Origin: Ypsolopha sequella
Lineage: Eukaryota > Arthropoda > Insecta > Lepidoptera > Ypsolophidae
Reading direction: 5' to 3'
Length of the DNA: 64,000 bases
NCBI GenBank assembly: GCA_934047225.1
Contig: OW203986.1
Coordinates: 17,735,221 to 17,799,220, forward strand
Shown here in pieces: positions 54,838 to 64,000 of this stretch. A model generated the notes under the pieces. The model was not told where the DNA came from, did not search any database, and worked only from the letters and a program-made list of their open reading frames with translations. Within the stretch, counting starts at the first letter, position 1, and each line of letters begins with the position of its first letter. Made by a program: the position numbers and the translations under genes.

Positions 54838-55160
54838 TGATGGCTATAGGCAGGTCATTCCACAGTGTGACCACCTTAACAGCAAAGGAGTTGCAAAACC
54901 ATAAAAATCGAAAGAGTGAGATGGAGTTGCTGGTAGCAAATTTTCAGAGGAACGTAGAGTACGATCGTGAGTGGAGTGGAAGAATTTGAAATAATCTGAT
55001 ATTTTGGAGTCGAGAAATTGAACTGTACACTTTAAAGGACAGAGAGAATGTGGGCGTTCCGACGAAGTAGTTGGTAGACACTTCGTGACGAGGCATCCGA
55101 GCATGTTTACCTAAGGCAACCGGGCAGTAGTGCCTTGCGGGCCAACGCCACCTAACCACT
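54838..55160 (-). pseudogene. Non-LTR retrotransposon C-terminal relic
   Basis: On the minus strand, one frame reads RTLRSSENLLPATPSHSFDF. After a frameshift it continues NSFAVKVVTLWNDLPIAIR. The 'LWN(x)LP' ending with preceding Arg/Ser-rich residues is the standard C-terminus of insect LINE (Jockey/CR1-like) ORF2 proteins. Only the last 100 or so residues remain. Confidence 0.65.
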
Positions 55161-55427
55161 CCGCTTTGTTTAGCTCAACTCAAGTAGGTCAACTGTTTGC
55201 TAACGGGCCACCCAAATAACCAACAATTTTCAGGGAATTCTATGTAATTTCAGAGTTTCAGAGATGTAAAATAACTTTGGTGAAAACCTCATTTGACCGG
55301 TCTTTTTAGGGTGCCGTAACTCATCATGGAAAAACGGAAAATTTATAAGATCATTTTGTTGTCGTTCTGTCTGTATGCGTCATGTTTTTACGAACTACTT
55401 AGTTTTACTTCGAAAACAAGCATTTCT
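55161..55427. other. Gene-free stretch with GGTTCCGT fragment
   Basis: 55305-55400 carries tttttagggtgccgtaactc ... cgttctgtctgtatg, a degraded 5' piece of the GGTTCCGT/GTCT family. Confidence 0.5.
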
Positions 55428-55529
55428 AAAACAACACTACTAACCATAACTTAACCTACTAAAACAACACTACTAACCATAACTTAACCTACTAAAACAA
55501 CACTACTAACCATAACCTAACCTACTAAA
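55428..55529 (+). repeat. 33-bp tandem array, three units
   Basis: Unit aaaacaacactactaaccat + aacttaacctact, repeated three times with one T-to-C difference. Contains taacctaacc-like motifs but is not a telomeric (TTAGG)n array. Confidence 0.9.
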
Positions 55530-56591
55530 GTAGGTGCTCAAAAGTATAAGTAAGAGGAACACTCGATTGAAAACAAAGTGAACGTACAAAACTCCACAAA
55601 ATGAGATGTCTTCGGGTTGTCGATATTTGTCTGAAAGCAATTTCTCTCTTTCAATCCGTTTGACGAGGCCTCAAATGTGAAGAAAGACGAATTCCCGTTT
55701 TATGAAACGAACGCAAAGATAATCTTTGAATTTTTCTGAAGCCTACCGACCTTTTAAGAGGTCGTAAAAACTTTATAAAATTGATTTTTGGAAGGTTACA
55801 AACAAAAGGGATTGTATGATGATGACTTTTCTTTAAAACAAAACGTTTATGGACATAATAACTTGTTTAAATGTGATAAAAACTATTAGGAGTAAAAGCG
55901 AAAAAAGTTGTTCGATTCCAAAAATTGACCGTCCATTATTAAAAAAAAACAATATGTATCCTCAATTCTCGAAGATACTTTGAGTTTGAACTGAACAATT
56001 TATTAACTTTTCACCGCCGAATATTTTGTTTCGGCGTGGTACCGTACCTTTTTTTCGGTCCTGCACCTTTTAGCAAGTGCACCGATAAATATGTACATAC
56101 TATTACGTATATATGTATTACAAAAAACTCTAATTTGCAGTGCATGTCCGGTGTCAAACTATAGGTAGAACCGGAACTCGAATCGTCTTATCGACTGAAC
56201 TACCTGTACGTACCTAAAATTATATTTTCAACATATTGAGTGATTGGATAAGTCATAATTGTGATGAAGAACAAGTAACTAAAGAAAAGGCAACAAACTT
56301 TTGCTGGATAAAAAAGTTATTTGGAGCAACTTAGGTCGCTCTTATAGAAAGTAACGCCAGTCAAGTCAAAAGTGTTATAAGAGAGCCGTTATCCAATAAA
56401 GCTTTCAGAAGTTTCTTTTTGTCTTCCTTCAGGGAAATAGGTTTATCTTTTGTTTTTACAACGAGTTCGATAAAATCCTCTAGGGCACTTATAAAAAATT
56501 AGTTGCATTTTGTCGAGGAAACGGTGCTCCATTGCAGGTTATTTTGAAATCTTTTATTCATATTTAATGGAGGTCGGAAATCGTTACGAGT
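55530..56591. other. Gene-free stretch
   Basis: No recognised feature. Confidence 0.4.
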
Positions 56592-56936
56592 ATAACGGCT
56601 GTTTACTAAAGTACCTATGTGGAATATAACGTTTGTTTAATAAAGTACCTATGTAGAATATAACGTTTGTTTAATAAAGTACCTATGTAGAATATAACGA
56701 CTGTTTACTAAAGTACTTATGTAGCATATAACGACTGTTTACTAAAGTACTTATGTAGCATATAACGACTGTTTACTAAAGTACTTATGTAGCATATAAC
56801 GACTGTTTACTAAAGTACCTATGTAGCATATAACGACTGTTTACTAAAGTACCTATGTAGCATATAACGACTGTTTACTAAAGTACCTATGTAGAATATA
56901 ACGACTGTTTACTAAAGTACCTATATAGAATATAAC
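56592..56936 (+). repeat. 34-bp tandem array, about ten units
   Basis: Unit ctgtttactaaagtaccta + tgtagcatataacga (34 bp). The early units carry a tttgtttaataaag variant at positions 2 and 3. The later units differ by single bases (cc/tt, gca/gaa), which indicates local unit-by-unit expansion. Confidence 0.92.
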
Positions 56937-57171
56937 CGTGACTATCACGGTTTGTTTTGTTAGTAAATATTATTCATCCCGCAAATGCTTTTATCCGTTG
57001 TTTGCTCAAGAAATGCAGTAAAAACGTTGGATAGCCTTAATGGGAGCCATATTATCTCTGATCTAGTAGTGCATAAATATAAAGCTTTCAGGAACGGTGG
57101 AATAAGTGTTTGCGAAATTTGGCTTTTAGATTTTTCGTTTTTCACACTCACATGTTTTGACATCTTTTATC

Positions 57172-57525
57172 TTTTTAGGGTCCCGTAGCCGAAGTGGGCC
57201 AAACGGTACCCTATTACTAAGCCTCCGCTGTCCGTCTGTCTGTCTGTCTGTCCATTCGTCCGTCCGTATGTGACAAGGGTCTACAGCTTCCGCCGTAATA
57301 GGTAGCCAGTTGGAATTTTCAAAGAATACGTATGACCCACAAACAAAACATAACAAAATTAAACCCGTCCCCGTACAAAAAACCTCGAATATGTAACATT
57401 TTTTAATCGCCTTGATGTTGACATCTATATTGTTGTTATTTACCACAACATTTTTTGAGTTCCATATCCGTATTGTGTGGTGATACGGAAACCTTTGTGC
57501 GTGAGTCCGACTCGCATTGGTCAAA
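57172..57525 (+). repeat. GGTTCCGT/GTCT dispersed repeat, copy 2
   Basis: Starts ttagggtcccgtagccgaag, followed by (GTCT)n at 57233-57252 and an end with cgtattgtgtggtgatacgg and gtgagtccgactcgcattgg, as in 9378-9694. The 132-codon minus-strand frame lies inside the repeat and is an artefact. Confidence 0.75.
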
Positions 57526-58135
57526 GGTAAACAATTTTTAGTGAATACTTATTAATTATGAGAAGTATGAGTACCGTATTTTGGTATCAACAACGTATTT
57601 CTGAAAAACGTTATAATTTACTAAATGGTACCCATAAACATTCCGGAATGCAGGCTACGTATCCCGCCGGCCTTGTTTTGCTAAACAAACCGCCGAAAAG
57701 AGATTGGAATGATCCATTAGCTGATGGGTACGGGAGCGAGACGTTCGCGAAGGTCAACTTCGACACCTGTTTTTATTAGATTTGGTTCGACCCCAGATAA
57801 TCTCGTTATCGAGCCGACGTTACTGTCCAGTGCGTAAGGCTGGGGTTTGACATGGTCTCATGGTTATATCGTAGTAGAAAATTGTCTGTTTATCGTTTGA
57901 GTGTACAGCTTGGTCGTTGCATTGTAAGTCAGCCGTACCATTATGGCCGTACCGTGCAACTCGGTGCAAGTTGTTAGGTAGGAAACACTTTGCATACGTT
58001 TTGGCTGGCAAAGGCTTTCGTATACGAGTTATGTGAGGTTTAAACCTTACTGTGCTTCAACATAGATAATATTTATAACAATATGCAAGAAAAAAAAGGT
58101 GTACAAACAACATCGCGCGAGCATTCCACTCGAGG
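57526..58135. other. Gene-free stretch
   Basis: The frame at 57558-57779 (73 codons) is open but has no recognisable domain; no repeat is identified. Confidence 0.35.
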
Positions 58136-58340
58136 TCTCGTAGGATAAATATATAAGGTTGACTTTGATAGTTACATCTCGTAGGATACATATATGAGGT
58201 TGACTTTGATAGTTACATCTCGTAGGATAAATATATGAGGTTGACTTTGATAGTTACATCTCGTAGGATAAATATATGAGGTTGACTTTGATAGTTACAT
58301 CTCGTAGGATAAATATATGAGGTCGAGTTTGATAGTTACA
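58136..58340 (+). repeat. 41-bp tandem array, five units
   Basis: Unit tctcgtaggataaatatatg + aggttgactttgatagttaca (41 bp), nearly identical in all five units. Single-base differences include tataag versus tatgag and gttgac versus gtcgag in the last unit. Confidence 0.92.
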
Positions 58341-58510
58341 TTTCAACTTTACATTATTATTATTGTGGATGGCTTTAACTTTATTTCGTTCAGGTTTTGT
58401 GTTTGTTTGACATAATGTAAAAAAAGGTACTTCCATATCCCAGACATTCAGCTTAATGACAACCGAGGAAAGATTTAAATATGCTCATAATACAAATAAA
58501 ATATTATACA

Positions 58511-58847
58511 ATTAAGAGCGGTTCGTAGCTAAATTGTGAAATACTTTTTCTAATTAATCGAAACAGAACACTTAAATTCAAAATTCACTCAATATTTATT
58601 CAACAAAACCTTATTACCTATGTATTGTGTATACTGCATTCGCAGTTTCCATTGGTTTTTTGAAATTCTGAATGAAATTATAATTTATGGAAACCAATGG
58701 AAACTTTGCGATAGCAACATAGACAATACATAAGTAATAAGGTTTTGTTGAATAACTATTGAGTGAATTTTGAATTTAAGTGTTCTGTTTCGATTAATTA
58801 GAAAAGGGTGGTTATTTCACAATCTGGCTGCGATACCGCTCTTAATT
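58511..58847. repeat. Large foldback, 337 bp, AATTAAGAGCGGT ends
   Basis: attaagagcggt at the left is inverted at the right as accgctcttaat. The arms (about 130 bp) pair almost throughout: taattaatcgaaacagaaca / tgttctgtttcgattaatta and caacaaaaccttatta / taataaggttttgttg. The central part (tttccattggtttt / aaaccaatggaaa) also pairs. Non-coding; a young MITE-like foldback by its arm identity. Confidence 0.85.
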
Positions 58848-60073
58848 TAGAACGTCTGGAAAAAATATTTACGGTATCAGCCCCATTGTCAACAAACACG
58901 ATTAAATGTTAACCACTCACGAAACTGTCGGGTTCCTTAGAGAATTTATCACTCAATAAAACCATCCCAGCAAGTAGTCAAATAAAAATATTTACGATTA
59001 AAGTTAGATTGTTTATCTAGACCGCGCTATTGTTAAACTGTTTTAGCTACATTCGTAGACGGAATAATAAACCAAGTATCAAAACAACTAGAACATTTCC
59101 TACTTTGAGGGTAAAGAAGTATTTTTCTGGTTTCGTCCCGATTCATAATTTCGATAAAACAGTAGAATTAGGTCAAAATCAGACCGAGGCGGCGGCCACG
59201 ACATAGTTATTTATGAGGGTCTTGAATAAGTAAAATTTATTTTCGATTTTCTGTAAAGATAAACCTCACATGATTTATTTCGGCATTTATATACTTTCAT
59301 GTGGTTCTAGTCACGCAAAATGTGCCCAAAATGTTCATCTGATTCGTTAGTTTATTTTGAATTCCTGTCTGGGCATCTATGTTCTCATAGAATCTTAGAG
59401 GTCAATATAAGTTTTAGAGGACCTAACCGCGATCACATTCAATACAAACGGAGGTCGATCATATTTTGGACAATAACTCGGTGACATTTTGTCAACTAAT
59501 CAAACTCGGTGACATTTTGTATACCCTGAGAGCTGACGACCTCAAAGGTCAGGTAGCTTTATCGTGGTTGGCTTTCAGGATAATATTTACCTGAGGCGAG
59601 TGCCAAAATTGTCGGACTGGCAGGCCACGCCTGGTGGGTTCAGGAGTTATGGGGGAGGGAGGAGGGGGGAAAGCTGCGAGTTAGTGTCCAAACTTCCGAA
59701 TTTGGGGAATTGGTTGCGGGGGAATAACTATTTTGGTCCACTGTAAAAAGTACGCACTTAGAGAAGATGGGGGGCAGTGATACGGGTTATTAAGGCTAGT
59801 CAGTTTCCAGTTAAATAATTTAATTTCAAAATGACACGAAACATAAACACTCACATTTTCCATACAAAAAGACTCAACTTAGAAAATTTTTCAGGTAATA
59901 AAATTATTTTTATACCCACGAGCACTGGAATAGTAATGGCCTACCATAATAGTTGAATAAATCTCGAACTAGTAATGAGCTTGCAAGGCCTACTGATAAA
60001 GTCCTCATAAATCATAACACTTTACATCTTAAATGATATCCAAAGAGATTTCCTAAACCATAACGCTTTACTT
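58848..60073. other. Gene-free stretch with G-rich patch
   Basis: A G-run cluster at 59651-59669 (gggggagggaggagggggg) could form a G-quadruplex. A 17-bp duplication actcggtgacattttgt occurs at about 59476 and 59505. No gene is recognised. Confidence 0.5.
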
Positions 60074-60326
60074 CGGAGCATTCCTAGTTCATACAAACGA
60101 AATATCTACCAAAATCATTTGTAAATCATAGTGTGTATTTATTCTGACACTGATTTAAACGTGAAATATGAGAAAAATAAGCTTTCTATGGAAATTTTAA
60201 ACTTTGTCTTTAAATCAGTGTCTTGATATTTTGTGATCCAATCGGAATAAACACACACTATCCTAAGAATATCCATGATTTACAAGTAGTATTGGTATTT
60301 CGTTTGTATGAACAAGGATTGCTCCG
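60074..60326. repeat. Foldback element, 253 bp
   Basis: cggagcattcctagttcata at the left pairs with tatgaacaaggattgctccg at the right. Pairing continues through caaacgaaatatctaccaa / ttggtatttcgtttg, gtaaatcat / atgatttac and gacactgatttaaa / tttaaatcagtgtc. Non-coding; class unknown. Confidence 0.8.
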
Positions 60327-60378
60327 CAGGCCTCTTAAGAGGCTTCAGTAAGCTAAGTTAGCAGCTCGAAATATGTCT

Positions 60379-60510
60379 GTACAAATATCGACAATAACGA
60401 AATAGAAATAACGTTCATGTCAGAGTGCATTGCAAAGTGGCTGTTACGACGATCGTTGTGTCGCCGGGTAGCGCAAAATAGAGAAAATAATGCTTTTCAC
60501 ATGTGTTAAG
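60379..60510 (+). repeat. Dispersed repeat D, copy 3 (partial)
   Basis: gtacaaatatcgac, aataacgttcatgtcagag and ggtagcgcaaaatagagaa are shared with the 26325 and 53565 copies. Confidence 0.55.
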
Positions 60511-61019
60511 TGTGATATTTAAAAGTTTTAAACATTTTTGTATTGCTCGTGTGTGTGTATACGTTTTAACCTTGTCTCTTTTTTCGTTGTAGGTTCAAGC
60601 TTTTAAGATTTTAAAACATCACAATTACGGTACATGAGTCAATATGTGTGATATATTTTTTTTCAAAGTTTTGTAATATTCATATAGAAAGTTTAAACCC
60701 ATTTAAAAACGTCTGTAAACGCAGTTTAGCTTCTGAAGCCCCTTAAATGATATCCAAACAGAAAACCCAATTATCAAATGTTTGATCAAATCAAAGTCAA
60801 AGCCTGTATGCGGAGGAAGTGTTTATTTATTAATTAGTTTTCCTATCCAAACATCAGTTCCATCTACCTCTCTGGTTATTAATTCAAACTATATAATTAT
60901 CAAGATTAAATGATTTCATTGCGAAATCCATCGCTGTGAGTACTCAAATTATTATTAGAATACATTAAAAACTAGACATCTATGAGAAACGAATTTAAAA
61001 GCACAAATATTTTGAAAAA
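60511..61019. other. Gene-free stretch
   Basis: Nothing recognised. Confidence 0.4.
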
Positions 61020-61200
61020 AATCCTTTGGCTAGAATTTGCCTGCGACTTCCTGCTTACATGACAGGAACGCTAGGTTCGTATCGGAAACGGCGATTTTGT
61101 TACTCTACCTGTACACCGTTTTTTTTTATTTGTTTCTTATTGATGTCTAGTTTGTAATGCATTCTAATAATGATTATATCATTATTTGTAGTCTAAAGAG
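61020..61200 (+). mobile_element. tRNA-derived SINE, family A, degenerate copy
   Basis: A degraded head with box B-like aggttcgtatc (about 61073-61083) is followed after a T-run by tttgtttcttattgatgtct and agtttgtaatgcattctaat, the family A tail. Confidence 0.6.
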
Positions 61201-62725
61201 AAGACATTATTGATAGATATACATAAATTATAAACTGCGAATCTGCATATTATGCGATATCTGCTTAGACATTGGAAAGCTTTTCATCATCCATCAAACA
61301 TCAACGTTTGTTAAGCCGTCCATCAAAAGCTTTCTGACTGATAGTCTGGTACAATAAAAGGTTAAATTATAATCGGACATTGTTTAGACACAGAAGATGT
61401 CTAGAATGTTCAACCTTCACGTTGTTGTACACACATACCGATTATGATTCGCGTACGATGGTAAATTAATCAATCACATCCAAGATCACATCTAGTCAAC
61501 TTCATACCAGAAAACGTACTCCGTAGTATTTCTGCAAATAATAGGTCTTTACATATGAAGTTGCCGAAATTTTCTTTCAGATTCATGAGTTCATAATTCC
61601 TGTAATTCAATAGCTATCTGATTGTTTTTTGTTTGAAAGTTGATTTCAAGTTTCTATATCTACGTATTAAATTTCGTTTTTATTTTCAATTTAATAACTA
61701 AAATTAAATCTTCAAAACCAGTTCGTCCTAAATGCCATCTATTTCCATGATAAGATTCGTAATAATAATTAAATTAATGTTGTCTCAATCATACACAAAA
61801 GAAATAATGAAATTTGGATTTGTCATTCCTAAAAAAAATGTAAAAATGTTAGTATTGAAAATTGAGTTTCCTTCAAATTATCTATAGAAAACGTCAATTT
61901 CATATGTAAAGCCCTAATATTGTGGACACCGTTGTTGCGAAATGCTGTCACAACTAAAAGGTTAACACCAAGAAGTAACGACGACAGAAGTATTATAATT
62001 TCGTTATGTTTTGTACTTTTTTCTACACGTTTCATTAATTTTATACTCGTGAAGAATCAGTTTCTTTTACAAAAAAAATGTTTTACCGTCTCATTTTGCT
62101 ATTTAAAACTTTCATAACTGATTTTTCGCGGGTGTAAAATTAATGTAAATTGTTTAGAAAAAGTAACAAAACGAAATTATAATACTTATTGTCCACGTTC
62201 TTGGTTCCCACAAGTTTGTATGAAAATTGCCTTGGTCCATCCACCTTAAAAAGTCAGTGAAATCAATACTGAGCGACTCAGAATAATCCCAAAGCTCTCT
62301 TGTATCCGCCAGAGGAAGACGATAAATTCAAGTACGCATATATTACTAGCGGCGGTATAATTACGGAGGCCGACAAAAGCCTCCCGGGTCCCTCCCAGTG
62401 TTGCCATCTCGGGATTTGGAAATACGCGCAACGAACCGTTAATTCAGAGATCGACGATATGATGTATCAATTACTAATGATTATGTCAAGGGTGGTTGCC
62501 GAAGTAACGAACTCACAAGTATTACCACAAATAATATGGAAAATATAGAATATATTTTGTTTACTGTGTATTCAGTAAACACAATATTGTATAATACACA
62601 TATTATATTTATTTTATCATATTTATAAGGAAAACAATAAAAACATATTTTTGCTCGATATATTTTCATTGTTTTAATTTTAATAAATCTACCCAATAAA
62701 TAAGAAGACTTTGAAAAAGGACAAT
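61201..62725. other. Gene-free stretch
   Basis: A mixed-composition patch at 62310-62450 gives open frames on both strands (62300-62548 + and 62246-62431 -), typical of a short repeat rather than an exon. No domain is recognised. Confidence 0.4.
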
Positions 62726-62994
62726 ATATAACGTCTTTCAATTTAAATGGAAAGTAATTTAGGAGGTGATTCAGTATCGTTAATACATCACATTCCACTG
62801 AAAAGCACTTTTTTTGCGCGAACTTTTTCTTCACTTGTCCATACAAACTGAGTCAGCTGATCGGACCACTTTGTACTGAGAAGTGAAAAAAAAGTTCGCG
62901 GAATAAAAAAAACGCTTTTCAGTGGAATGTGATTTATTAACGATACTGAATCACCTCCTAAATTACTTTGCATTTAAATTGAAAGACATGATAT
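62726..62994. mobile_element. 261-bp foldback MITE, copy 2, ATAT flanks
   Basis: Element 62730-62990, the same length as 47141-47401 and nearly the same sequence (ggaggtgattcagtatcgtt, tccatacaaactgagtcagc, tttgtactgagaagtgaaaa). ATAT lies on both sides. The terminal bases have a few changes relative to copy 1. Confidence 0.85.
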
Positions 62995-64000
62995 ATTTAT
63001 TATAGAATACAGTAATTGGTAATGAATTTTAAAATAGTTACACGAGATTCGACGCTCAAAAAACATAAAAATCCGACCCTTTCTGAAATATGTAGGGCTT
63101 CTCTTTAATTTAACTCCTCGTAACAAGATAACGGCTCACAATATTTACAACGTAAACGAAATTCACCGGATTTTATTGAAGGCTGGAGTCGAGGCCATTA
63201 TTAAACCGAAGGCCTTGATTAAATGCCTGCGGAACTATTTCGGTGAAATGGCGCAACAAATGCCAACTTTCTTCAAAGTTCTCCGTATTACTTTGCCTAT
63301 TCTAGTTCGACGCAATCTCGGGTTGATTAATTACCCAAAAAACGATTTAATCAGCCGCTGAAATACGATATTATACTTTGATTTCGCGAGGGAGATTAAT
63401 TGTTTCTGATGGACGAAGAGGTAAGTCGTAATGCCCTACACAATGTCGAAAACTTTAAAGGTAAGTATCTGTTATACTAACTGTTTGATTAAAAATGTTG
63501 TAATTTTTTTCGTTGTCGTTTAAAGTTGAATGGAAAAGTGTTAAGTGTATATAAAAATTTAATTTAAAGTATAGGGACTTTCCTTTTTTTCGAGGTCCTA
63601 GAATAATTACCCTAATTACACGCCAAATTAAAATGCAATCGGTCTAGCCGTTTTAAAGGTATGATATGACGGAAACGATGTTTTACTATGAGACTTATTT
63701 ACTATTTTGACAATCTAATATTATTAATTTGATCAAAGAAAATAATGAGCCCACCCCTTTACCCGGATCAATGGCAATTTGTCAAGCAATCCGAACGCGG
63801 CAAACACGCCGATGGCAAAATTAGATTACTCGTTTAAGATATATGCCACTTCCAACTTTTTGCCCACGCTTAAGGGGGAGGTCTATCCCAATTTTGTCTG
63901 TTTTCAAACTCATTTTAAAGCGTGAAAGACTTTCTTGTGCTTTAAACCTTATCAACACTGGCATGTCAATCAATGAATTCAGTGCTATATTTTTTTATAT
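62995..64000. other. Window end; possible gene 5' region
   Basis: From 63120 the composition is more balanced. ATG 63409 opens MDEEVSRNALHNVENFK with GTAAGT donors at 63421 and 63461, which could be a first coding exon continuing beyond the window. Without a second exon this is only a possibility. The 61-codon frame at 63176-63361 is unsupported. Confidence 0.2.

Noticed and set aside
55428..55529. Telomeric repeat
   Set aside because: The 33-bp period and only partial CCTAA resemblance do not fit (TTAGG)n.
57126..57524. 132-codon minus-strand frame
   Set aside because: It lies entirely in the GGTTCCGT/GTCT repeat and includes the microsatellite translation.
56592..58340. CRISPR array
   Set aside because: Both arrays are head-to-tail minisatellites with no spacers between repeats, in a eukaryotic context.
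62246..62548. Sense/antisense open frames as exons
   Set aside because: Both strands are open over the same patch and the GC-richer block looks like a short repeat; no domain is seen.

Overview
The window looks like AT-rich nuclear DNA of a moth or butterfly (Lepidoptera). The evidence is the repeat content rather than any host marker gene: tRNA-headed SINEs, a dispersed family with GGTTCCGT ends and an internal GTCT microsatellite, repeats with a 'cacggcttcgcc' motif, many foldback MITEs, and fragments of insect-type non-LTR reverse transcriptase. Protein-coding density is very low. There is no sign of bacterial or organellar sequence, rRNA, a functional tRNA gene or CRISPR.

Coding content. 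(1) About 10.7-13.5 kb holds two convergent spliced genes: a SWIM zinc-finger + YqaJ-type nuclease gene on the + strand and a THAP zinc-finger gene on the - strand. Both lose their 3' parts where they meet, near 12.3 kb. Their outer flanks resemble each other in inverted orientation, so this may be an internally deleted DNA transposon of a kind I do not recognise. (2) 20,510-24,992 is a complete Ty3/gypsy LTR retrotransposon (mag/K02A2.6-like) with identical 132-bp LTRs, a GTTAC target duplication, a tRNA-Ser-type primer site, and one long gag-pol frame broken by a single TGA in the protease. (3) 30,491-31,252 (-) is an intact, apparently intronless short-chain dehydrogenase/reductase with a TATA box and poly(A) signal; it is the only convincing host-type gene. 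(4) Non-LTR reverse-transcriptase relics lie at 42.8-43.2 and 54.8-55.2 kb.

Most of the remaining recognisable structure is repeats. There are three copies of a TTAA-flanked (piggyBac-type) MITE, two hAT-type MITEs with perfect 8-bp duplications, two 261-bp foldbacks flanked by ATAT, and several palindromic elements whose termini fit TA-flanked (Tc1/mariner-like) MITEs. There are also at least two SINE families, large unclassified foldbacks of up to 480 bp, and 33-, 34- and 41-bp tandem arrays. The remaining stretches are AT-rich intergenic DNA in which I recognise nothing.

Apart from the SDR and its own signals, the window reads as a transposon-rich intergenic region recording several independent transposition waves. 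The LTR element and the 261-bp foldbacks look youngest.
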